DNA of 12,075 bases from Dehalococcoidales bacterium (GTDB taxonomy: Bacteria; Chloroflexota; Dehalococcoidia; Dehalococcoidales; UBA5627): positions 1-12,075 of the forward strand of contig JAAYNN010000109.1 in the NCBI GenBank assembly GCA_012520835.1. The letters run 5' to 3'. How positions within the stretch are numbered: position 1 is the stretch's first letter; each line of letters opens with the position of its first letter. The notes beneath the pieces are model-generated. The model saw only the letters and a program-made list of their open reading frames with translations. It was not told the DNA's origin and did no database searches. Of the stretch, positions 7,425-12,075 are shown piece after piece. Both the position numbers and the translations under genes were made by a program.

Positions 7425-8255
7425 TTATTCCTGAAGATTTTTGCCGAACAATTCACAGGGAAGGAAGCTCGGGCTGTTCCAGATATTATCCAGCTCTGTT
7501 TTGCGGTTGGCGCTATCGCCGGCCCAAATTATGTGATAGACGGGGGGATTGGAAAAAAGTGCCGGCGGCAGGTCATCGATATATTTATAATCCAGTTCCT
7601 TCAGTCCTTTTTTATACAGATTGATTAACGCTTTGCCGGCTTCGAAGTGGTCTATTTTTTCATCCAGCCTGTCCTGCCTGATGTTTCTCCAGTCGCTATT
7701 GCCGTAAAGCCGGTCTATCGATGCCTCGCAATCCACCCTAGTCAGGTTGCGAAGCAGAGCCATTTCCAGGGGAAAGAATATCAACAGGTCTGTTTTATGC
7801 CCCTTCCAGTCCGTACCATAAGCAGCTAATTTTTTAACGGTCGTCCAGCGCAGTCTGGTATAACCGACCGGGTCGATCAGCGTCAAAATGGATTTGGAAC
7901 GCGGGATAAAGTCGAAAGCCTGCCGCATGACATTGTTGTTGATACAGTTTCCGGTAATAATCTGTCTCCTCTTTTTATAACTCTCCGTCGATGAAGCAAG
8001 CGATTCGGCTTCTTCACTATTATTAACGATAAAAATACATTTTAGAAAATTATTTTTCAGTGCGCTTATTTCTGTGACGTCAATAGTGCAGTTATTTGTT
8101 TTGCAGGGATAAAAGGGGCTGCCGGCAAAGATATCCAGGTAGTAATGCTTGCTGTTTCGGTCAGTATAAATTTTTATAAACTCAGCGAAGCACTGCAGCT
8201 TATGGCAGAGCCATTTGGGCGGTGGCCGGGGAATCTGTTTCAATCCCGCATTCAT
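7425..8255 (-). CDS. tcmP: Three-Cys-motif partner (TcmP)-like protein
   Basis: This 276-residue protein resembles the TcmP family. Key stretches are YYLDIFAGSPF (38-48, a methyltransferase-like motif I with D41-x-F-A-G), LTLIDPVGYTRL (124-135), TDLLIFFPLEMALLRNL (155-171), IDRLYGNSDWR (180-190), and the C-terminal YHIIWAGDSANRKTELDNIW (240-259). TcmP proteins are named for frequently neighbouring a three-cysteine-motif (phage Gp37/Gp68-like) protein; no such partner is in this window. Biochemical function is not established to my knowledge; the Rossmann-like fold suggests a nucleotide- or SAM-binding enzyme. The start ATG at 8255 lies 5 nt after the eno stop with no good Shine-Dalgarno, so translation probably depends on coupling to eno. 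Identification rests on motif pattern only. Confidence 0.7.
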   Translation of the reverse strand: MNAGLKQIPRPPPKWLCHKLQCFAEFIKIYTDRNSKHYYLDIFAGSPFYPCKTNNCTIDVTEISALKNNFLKCIFIVNNSEEAESLASSTESYKKRRQIITGNCINNNVMRQAFDFIPRSKSILTLIDPVGYTRLRWTTVKKLAAYGTDWKGHKTDLLIFFPLEMALLRNLTRVDCEASIDRLYGNSDWRNIRQDRLDEKIDHFEAGKALINLYKKGLKELDYKYIDDLPPALFSNPPVYHIIWAGDSANRKTELDNIWNSPSFLPCELFGKNLQE

Positions 8256-8260
8256 TTAAC

Positions 8261-9544
8261 TCATTTCAAATTGGAAAAGGCCTTTTTACCGGCAAAGATT
8301 GCTTTCTCTCCCAGTTCGGCTTCTATTTTTAAAAGACGGTTGTACTTGGCGTTACGCTCCGAACGGCAGGGAGCACCCGTCTTGATTTGCCCGGTGCACA
8401 GTCCGGCGGCTAAATCGGCAATGGTGGTATCCTCTGTTTCACCCGAGCGATGGCTGACCACGGCTGTCCAGCCGGCGCGATGTGCCATTTCGATGGCAGA
8501 GATGGTTTCGGTAAGCGTGCCGATCTGGTTCAGCTTTATCAGGATTGAATTCGAGGCTTTCGTTTCAATGCCTTTTGCCAATCGTTTGATATTCGTTACG
8601 TACAGGTCGTCGCCCACCAGTTGAACGCGGTCGCCGATTTTCTGCGTCAGGAGCTGCCATCCTTCCCAGTCATCTTCCGCCATACCGTCTTCAATGCTGA
8701 TGATTGGGTAGTTGTTAATCCAGTTTACATAAAAATCGGCCATTTCGCTGCTGGTTAAGGGCTTGCCTTCACGTGCCAGGTGGTATTTGCCATCCTCATA
8801 TAATTCGCTGGAGGCAGAGTCGAGGGCGATAAAACAATCCTTACCGGGTTTATAGCCGGCTTTCTCGATGGCTTCGATTATCAACTCGACTGCCTGATTA
8901 TTTGATGACAGGGAAGGGGCAAAACCGCCTTCATCGCCGACATTGGTATTCAATCCCTTGCTTTTCAAAACCGATTTAAGACTGTGATATACTTCGACAC
9001 CCATCTGCAGGGAGTGGGAAAAGCTTTCGGCGCCGGCAGGCATTACCATGAACTCCTGCAAATCGGTGGAATCGGAGGCATGCTTGCCACCGTTTAAAAT
9101 GTTCAGCAGCGGAACTGGCAATTGATATATTTCTTCGTTCCCCAGATATTGATACAGGGGGTTTTTCAGGTAATCGGCTGCTGCATGGGCAACCGCCAGC
9201 GAAACACCAAGTATGGCATTGGCTCCCAGTTTGGATTTATTGTCCGTGCCGTCGAGTTCGATTAATTTATTATCGATAGCTTTCTGGTTGGGAGCAGGCA
9301 GACCGGCAAGCGCCGGCGCAATAATATTATTTATATTGGAAACCGCTTTTAAAACACCCAGCCCCTTATATCTGGATTTATCTCCGTCACGCAGTTCGAC
9401 AGCTTCATATTTACCGGTGCTGGCGCCCGAAGGTACCGCAGCGCAGGCTACGGTGCCGTCGGCAAGTCTGGCTTCAACTTCCAGTGTAGGATTCCCCCTA
9501 GAATCGAGGATTTCCCTGGCTTTAAGGCTTTTTATGGTGGACAA
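8261..9544 (-). CDS. eno: Enolase
   Basis: Enolase interconverts 2-phosphoglycerate and phosphoenolpyruvate. The 427-residue product is full length. Visible family motifs are AREILDSRGNPTLEVEA near the start, AVPSGASTGKYEAVELRDGD, LGANAILGVSLA, PLLNILNGGKHA, and NVGDEGGFAPS with the base/acid-region glutamates. SIEDGMAEDDWEGW, QLVGDDLYVTN, LIKLNQIGTLTET with the catalytic lysine, and VVSHRSGETEDTTIADLA follow. The start codon is a TTG at 9544, justified by a good GGAGG (9554-9558) 9 nt upstream and by the protein beginning in the expected place. It follows the LOG-like gene by 30 nt and is followed by the tcmP-like gene after 5 nt. Confidence 0.99.
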   Translation of the reverse strand: MSTIKSLKAREILDSRGNPTLEVEARLADGTVACAAVPSGASTGKYEAVELRDGDKSRYKGLGVLKAVSNINNIIAPALAGLPAPNQKAIDNKLIELDGTDNKSKLGANAILGVSLAVAHAAADYLKNPLYQYLGNEEIYQLPVPLLNILNGGKHASDSTDLQEFMVMPAGAESFSHSLQMGVEVYHSLKSVLKSKGLNTNVGDEGGFAPSLSSNNQAVELIIEAIEKAGYKPGKDCFIALDSASSELYEDGKYHLAREGKPLTSSEMADFYVNWINNYPIISIEDGMAEDDWEGWQLLTQKIGDRVQLVGDDLYVTNIKRLAKGIETKASNSILIKLNQIGTLTETISAIEMAHRAGWTAVVSHRSGETEDTTIADLAAGLCTGQIKTGAPCRSERNAKYNRLLKIEAELGEKAIFAGKKAFSNLK

Positions 9545-9558
9545 TTTGCAAAACCTCC
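9545..9558 (-). promoter_or_regulatory. Ribosome binding site supporting the eno TTG start
   Basis: GGAGG at 9554-9558 lies 9 nt before a TTG codon at 9544. It decides the start, because no in-frame ATG precedes the conserved N-terminal enolase motif. Confidence 0.8.
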
Positions 9559-9574
9559 GAATCGCTTTTATATT

Positions 9575-10057
9575 TTAATCCGAAATCATATCCAGTGCTA
9601 TAGCAACCGCGTCGGCTGCATTTTCAGCCCGTATTATCGAATCGTCATTTTTATTTTTTCGCGATAGCTTCCATGTATCGAGGCCGATTACCGGAATGCC
9701 GTTTTTCAGTGCAAATCCGATTTCCGTTAAAGTCCCGTAACCGCCGCCGACGGCAATGACCGCCTGGGCAGATTTAACTACTATTATATTTCTGGCATAG
9801 CCGATGCTGGTTACGATGGGTATTTTAACATATTGATTGGCTTCATGGCGGTTTGTTCCCGGTAAAATGCCGACAGTCAGCCCGCCGGCGGAAACAGCGC
9901 CGCGGCAGGCCGCTTCCATCACTCCATCCAACCCGCCGCATACCAGAACAGCTCCGCTTTTAGCTATCTCACGGCCAATTTCTTCGGCCAGCTTGATTTC
10001 GGAAGCGGAGGCTTTGGAGTTACCGATAACTGCTATGAATTTATTTTCGGTTGTCAT
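9575..10057 (-). CDS. SLOG/LOG-like family protein (TIGR00725 type)
   Basis: This 160-residue protein is of the LOG-like/SLOG superfamily (formerly called lysine decarboxylase-like or molybdenum cofactor carrier-like). Motifs: an N-terminal FIAVIGNSKAS strand; LVCGGLDGVMEAACRGA at 38-54 (the GG-xx-GVMEAA signature); TVGILPG at 61-67; GYARNIIVVKSAQAVIAVGGG (86-106); and GGYGTLTEIGFALKNGIPVIGL (105-126), the GGxGTxxE nucleotide-binding loop. SLOG domains bind nucleotide-like ligands, and LOG enzymes release cytokinin bases from their ribotides. This shorter subtype has no proven reaction that I can name. It is the first gene of the eno-gap run and starts at an ATG with only weak SD complementarity, 16 nt after a strong -10 box. 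A regulatory or metabolite-sensing role is possible but unproven. Confidence 0.85.
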   Translation of the reverse strand: MTTENKFIAVIGNSKASASEIKLAEEIGREIAKSGAVLVCGGLDGVMEAACRGAVSAGGLTVGILPGTNRHEANQYVKIPIVTSIGYARNIIVVKSAQAVIAVGGGYGTLTEIGFALKNGIPVIGLDTWKLSRKNKNDDSIIRAENAADAVAIALDMISD

Positions 10058-10073
10058 TTTTCAGGGCAATCGG

Positions 10074-10103
10074 ATTATAACACTCCAATCAAGCGATTGG
10101 CAA
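10074..10103 (-). promoter_or_regulatory. Extended -10 promoter of the LOG-eno-gap operon
   Basis: TTGCCA (10098-10103) is followed after 18 nt by TATAAT (10074-10079) with a TG dinucleotide one base before it (TGTTATAAT), an extended -10. The predicted start near 10067 leaves a leader of about 10 nt before the ATG at 10057. The spacer carries an inverted repeat. Confidence 0.65.
10085..10100. repeat. Inverted repeat inside promoter spacer (operator candidate)
   Basis: CCAATC-AAGC-GATTGG is a perfect 6-bp inverted repeat with a 4-nt centre. It spans most of the spacer between the -35 and -10 of the operon promoter. A related half-site arrangement, AATC-G-GATT, lies at 10068-10076 around the -10 and start. 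This geometry suits a dimeric repressor, but it could be chance. Confidence 0.4.
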
Positions 10104-10167
10104 AGTAGGTTTTTGTTGATTGAGTCTGTTTCGGTTATTCGCCTCTTTGGATAAAAATTTTGGACTA

Positions 10168-10267
10168 AAGGAGAACGAAAATAGTTACAGTCAAGATAAC
10201 CGGGAAATGGTTTTACACTTTCTGCCTGATGCTTGCTTTTTATACTTATGAATTATTTAAATACTGA
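10168..10267 (+). other. Possible tiny membrane ORF with AAAGGAG site and ATA start
   Basis: An excellent ribosome binding site, AAAGGAG (10168-10174), is followed 6 nt later by an ATA codon at 10181. From there 28 sense codons run to a TGA at 10265-10267. The encoded peptide begins (M)VTVKITGKW and continues with a hydrophobic aromatic stretch (FYTFCLMLAFYTYELF). AUA is an extremely rare start, so this may be a small gene whose ATG was lost, a relic, or chance. Confidence 0.2.
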
Positions 10268-10281
10268 TTTGCTAAAATAAA

Positions 10282-10309
10282 TTGACTTTAACCTGCACGA
10301 TGGTATAAT
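10282..10309 (+). promoter_or_regulatory. Extended -10 promoter upstream of the lipoprotein gene
   Basis: TTGACT (10282-10287), a 16-nt spacer and a perfect TATAAT (10304-10309) preceded by TGG form an extended -10 box. The predicted start near 10316 gives an unusually long leader of about 137 nt before the ATG at 10453. Confidence 0.75.
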
Positions 10310-10320
10310 TTACCAAAATA

Positions 10321-10419
10321 GAATAGTACTATTCGGTATTAGTGTCTAATCAATTGTTAATTGCGATTAAAATACTATTCTTCAGACACCACAACCGAAT
10401 AATATCAATAGAATTATTC
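10321..10419 (+). promoter_or_regulatory. Structured leader with competing hairpins (switch candidate)
   Basis: Several complementary pairs are visible. GAATAGTACTATTC (10321-10334) is a perfect 14-nt palindrome. GAATAGTA (10321-10328) can also pair with TACTATTC at 10373-10380. ATTCGGT (10331-10337) pairs with ACCGAAT (10394-10400), and inside it GTGTCT (10342-10347) pairs with AGACAC (10384-10389) across a symmetrical 4x4 internal loop. CAATT-GTT-AATTG (10351-10363) caps it. GAATAAT (10397-10403) pairs with ATTATTC (10413-10419). The first long pairing crosses the second, and the last competes with the second, so these folds cannot all coexist without a pseudoknot. This may be a regulatory RNA leader, an operator at the promoter, or a decayed MITE-like inverted repeat. 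Confidence 0.4.
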
Positions 10420-10452
10420 AAATTTTAATAAATGAGGAAAAAATAGAAAAAA

Positions 10453-10842
10453 ATGAAAAAGAAAATAATAACTCTGATACCATTTGTTTCAATACTATGT
10501 TTACTTGCTGTATCTATTTTGGGGTGTTCTTACTTCTCGCCTATTATAGGTAAATGGCAAGATAAACAAGCTCAAGATACCATCGAGTTTACCAGAAATG
10601 GTGATATTATAATCGAAACAGGTGGACACATCACTGTTGGTACTTATGAACTTCTCAGTGATGACGTAATTAAGGTATCTTTTGATAACTTAGCAGGAGA
10701 TTTCATAAGCATTTTGGGTATTGACACCTGGAAATATAATGTATCGGGAGATACTCTTACTATTCAGGCAGGGATAGTTAAAAAGACTTATTACAAATAT
10801 GGTAAAGCTATTACTAATACATCAAAACGTCAGGTGAATTAA
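10453..10842 (+). CDS. Small lipoprotein with lipocalin-like (DUF5640-like) fold
   Basis: This 129-residue protein is probably anchored to the outer face of the membrane. Residues 1-24 are a lipoprotein signal peptide: a KKK n-region, a hydrophobic core and the lipobox ILGC with the modified Cys25. The mature part reads like a small META/lipocalin-like beta-barrel: IIGKWQDKQAQDTIEFTRNG (about 31-50), GTYELLSDDVIKVSF (62-76) and YNVSGDTLTI (95-104). The W-x-D, 'tieFt.dG' and 'Y.vsgdtLti' pattern is typical of domains annotated DUF5640 in environmental Chloroflexota, but this is pattern recall only. GAGGAA lies at 10434-10439, somewhat far from the ATG. The gene is AT-rich relative to its neighbours, is on the opposite strand, and breaks a conserved-looking neighbourhood, all consistent with a lineage-specific insertion. 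Function unknown. Confidence 0.75.
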   Translation: MKKKIITLIPFVSILCLLAVSILGCSYFSPIIGKWQDKQAQDTIEFTRNGDIIIETGGHITVGTYELLSDDVIKVSFDNLAGDFISILGIDTWKYNVSGDTLTIQAGIVKKTYYKYGKAITNTSKRQVN

Positions 10843-10899
10843 CAACAATTTCGCACGTTGAGTGAAAGAACTGATTAATACGAAACGTCAGGGGATTAA
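10815..10899. repeat. Imperfect direct repeat of the lipoprotein gene's 3' end
   Basis: TAATAC plus AAACGTCAGG occurs at 10815-10834, the last codons of the lipoprotein gene. It occurs again at 10876-10892, just before the pth stop codon. The 10-mer AAACGTCAGG is identical in both, and in each copy it is followed by a short AT-rich run ending in TAA. The second copy runs into the 3' end of pth. This looks like a small local duplication or the scar of an insertion. Confidence 0.5.
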
Positions 10900-11474
10900 T
10901 TAAACCTGTTCATAGCAGGTTCCAATCCGTCGGTCAGCAGGCAGAGAATAGCACTTGAGACTTTCTCGATGGATGGTTCAAGCTGTTTCTTTTCGTCCTG
11001 TGAAAAATTACTCAGCACATAGTCAACAACATCGCGGTCATAGAACATGTCATCTTCGTCTTTTTCAGGGCGTCCGATGCCGATTTTAATCCTGATGAAT
11101 TCATGCGTGCCGATTTCCTGTATTATGGAATTGATGCCGTTATGGCCTCCTGAACTGCCTCCCATCCTGATGCGCACTTTACCCAGCGGTAAATCCATAT
11201 CATCGTGAATAACGATAATATCTTCCGGTTTGAGCTTGTACTTATGCATCAGCCGGTTTACCGATTTGCCGCTCAGATTCATATAAGTTTGCGGTTTAGC
11301 CAGGACGACATCGATATCTTCAATACGACCGCGCCCGATTCTGGCATCGGCCTGCTTCTTATCGAATCCGATTTTATGCTCTTTGGCAAAGTATGTTAAG
11401 CACATAAAACCGATATTGTGGCGGTTATTGGAATATCCCTGTCCCGGGTTGCCGAGTCCGATAATTAATTTCAT
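10896..11474 (-). CDS. pth: Peptidyl-tRNA hydrolase
   Basis: Pth cleaves peptidyl-tRNA released prematurely from ribosomes, recycling tRNA. The 192-residue product has the bacterial family's full length and motifs: LIIGLGNPGQGYSNNRHNIGF with Asn9 and the catalytic His19, KPQTYMNLSGKSV with Asn66, VIHDDMDLPLGKVRIR with Asp91, and GGSSGGHNGINSI with Asn112. The C-terminal IGIGRP and DYVLSNFS are also as expected. The start ATG at 11474 is required for the first strand (MKLIIGLGNPG). No Shine-Dalgarno sequence is visible, and an extended -10 box lies only 11 nt upstream, suggesting a near-leaderless mRNA. It is convergent with the lipoprotein gene (53 nt between stops, no obvious terminator) and divergent from ligA. 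Confidence 0.97.
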   Translation of the reverse strand: MKLIIGLGNPGQGYSNNRHNIGFMCLTYFAKEHKIGFDKKQADARIGRGRIEDIDVVLAKPQTYMNLSGKSVNRLMHKYKLKPEDIIVIHDDMDLPLGKVRIRMGGSSGGHNGINSIIQEIGTHEFIRIKIGIGRPEKDEDDMFYDRDVVDYVLSNFSQDEKKQLEPSIEKVSSAILCLLTDGLEPAMNRFN

Positions 11475-11485
11475 CAGCTATTAGG

Positions 11486-11494
11486 ATAATACCA
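11486..11494 (-). promoter_or_regulatory. Extended -10 box of pth, near-leaderless
   Basis: TGG-TATTAT on the minus strand (TATTAT at 11486-11491) ends 11 nt before the pth ATG. No convincing -35 lies at 16-18 nt. A start 6-8 nt downstream of the box would give a leader of roughly 3-5 nt. Confidence 0.45.
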
Positions 11495-11523
11495 GCGCGT
11501 AATTTAATCAACTCCCCTTAATC

Positions 11524-11532
11524 TGATATACT
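11524..11532 (+). promoter_or_regulatory. Extended -10 box of ligA, near-leaderless
   Basis: TGA-TATACT (TATACT at 11527-11532) ends 11 nt before the ligA ATG at 11544. The -35 region is weak (TTAATC at 11504-11509). As for pth, the predicted leader is only a few nucleotides and no Shine-Dalgarno sequence is present. Confidence 0.45.
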
Positions 11533-11543
11533 TAAATAGACAT

Positions 11544-12075
11544 ATGGAAACGGATGATATTAAATCTGAAATCGAGTGTTTGAGAGCGGAAATCGAGCGG
11601 CACAACTACCTCTATTATGTGCTGGATGCCCCTGAAATCAGCGATGCCGAGTACGATGGGCTGATGCAGAAACTGCGCCGGCTCGAACAACAATTTCCGC
11701 AATTTCTAACCCCAGAATCGCCCACGCAAAGAGTGGGGGCAGCGCCTATTGAGGAATTCGGGGTGGTAGAGCATAAAGTGCCTCTCCTTTCGCTTGGGAA
11801 CGTCTTTTCCGGTGAGGAACTGGAAGCCTGGTATAAACGCACTTTAAAGCTGCTGGGCGATAAAAGCCCGAACTTTGTCTGCGAACACAAGATGGACGGC
11901 TTATCCGTATCCTTGATTTACATCGATGGCAAATTCACGGTCGGAGCTACGCGCGGCGACGGGGAGAAGGGTGAAAACATCACTCAAAACCTGAGGACGA
12001 TAAAAAGCATTCCCTTAACCTTACCCAAAGGTGCGCCATCCCTGATTGAAGTGCGCGGTGAGGTATTCATACCGC
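11544..12075 (+). CDS. ligA: NAD-dependent DNA ligase LigA (5' part, cut by window edge)
   Basis: LigA seals nicks in duplex DNA using NAD+ and is essential for Okazaki fragment joining and repair. The 177 visible codons cover domain Ia and the start of the adenylation domain. The NMN-binding helix region is RHNYLYYVLDAPEISDAEYD (19-38), followed by TPESPTQRVGAAP (56-68) and HKVPLLSLGNVFS (77-89). The nucleotidyltransferase motif I is EHKMDG (114-119), with Lys116 as the expected adenylated residue. RGDGEKGENIT (137-147) and IEVRGEVFIP (168-177) follow. KMDG and EHK are slight variants of the usual E-x-KxDG. The frame is open to the window end, so length and C-terminal zinc finger, HhH and BRCT domains cannot be seen. 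The ATG at 11544 is the only start giving the complete N-terminal helix. Confidence 0.97.
   Translation, partial: METDDIKSEIECLRAEIERHNYLYYVLDAPEISDAEYDGLMQKLRRLEQQFPQFLTPESPTQRVGAAPIEEFGVVEHKVPLLSLGNVFSGEELEAWYKRTLKLLGDKSPNFVCEHKMDGLSVSLIYIDGKFTVGATRGDGEKGENITQNLRTIKSIPLTLPKGAPSLIEVRGEVFIP

Larger units (their letters stand above)
10104..10452 (+). other. AT-rich intergenic region with promoter and structured leader
   Basis: This long non-coding stretch separates the LOG-like gene from the lipoprotein gene. Its left part (10104-10280) holds a possible tiny ORF and otherwise nothing I recognise. Its right part holds a strong plus-strand promoter (10282-10309) and about 100 nt dense in inverted repeats leading to the lipoprotein start. 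No tRNA or known riboswitch consensus was recognised. Its base composition, clearly more AT-rich than the flanking operons, matches that of the lipoprotein gene. Confidence 0.5.

Noticed and set aside
8145..8624. Plus-strand open frame of 159 codons
   Set aside because: It is antisense to the 3' end of eno and the start of the tcmP-like gene, with no domain and no ribosome binding site of note.
10331..10400. MITE or insertion-sequence remnant with 17-nt imperfect terminal inverted repeats
   Set aside because: No target-site duplication is visible and there is no second copy in the window; kept as a structured leader with MITE as the alternative.
11615..11890. Minus-strand open frame of 91 codons
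   Set aside because: It is entirely antisense to the conserved N-terminal domain of ligA.

Overview
The window reads as an ordinary chromosomal segment of an anaerobic, moderate-GC bacterium, most likely a Chloroflexota member of the Dehalococcoidia. That placement is inferred from the gene mix and order (dnaX-ybaB-recR-recO, a second-type tubulin/FtsZ GTPase, eno and gap, pth next to ligA, and a 2-hydroxyacyl-CoA dehydratase-type iron-sulfur protein). No rRNA or other phylogenetic marker was available to test it. Almost everything is on the minus strand. The exceptions are a small lipoprotein gene and the start of ligA.

Layout, left to right. (1) 122-3891, minus: a DNA replication and recombination cluster, transcribed dnaX > ybaB > recR > csaA-like > recO. 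The first four genes overlap or are tightly spaced; recO follows an 88-nt gap. dnaX has a sigma-A-like promoter directly in front of it and carries two A-runs that could serve as slip sites for a shorter gamma form. (2) 3985-5271, minus: a stand-alone tubulin/FtsZ-superfamily GTPase with its own promoter, a strong ribosome binding site and a clear intrinsic terminator. (3) 5385-10103, minus: a probable operon LOG-like (SLOG) protein > eno > TcmP-like protein > 2-hydroxyacyl-CoA dehydratase-like protein > gap. Two glycolytic enzymes enclose two genes with no obvious glycolytic role. It is headed by an extended -10 promoter with an inverted repeat in its spacer. (4) 10104-10842: an AT-rich island with a strong plus-strand promoter, a leader full of competing inverted repeats, and a lineage-specific lipoprotein. 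(5) 10896-12075: pth (minus) and ligA (plus, cut by the window edge). They diverge from a 69-bp spacer in which both genes have an extended -10 box 11 nt from the ATG and no visible Shine-Dalgarno sequence.

The most unusual signals are the switch-like leader upstream of the lipoprotein, the orphan TcmP and dehydratase-like pair inside a glycolytic operon, the near-leaderless divergent pth/ligA promoters, and the candidate dnaX frameshift sites. I saw no CRISPR array, tRNA, rRNA, insertion sequence or prophage.
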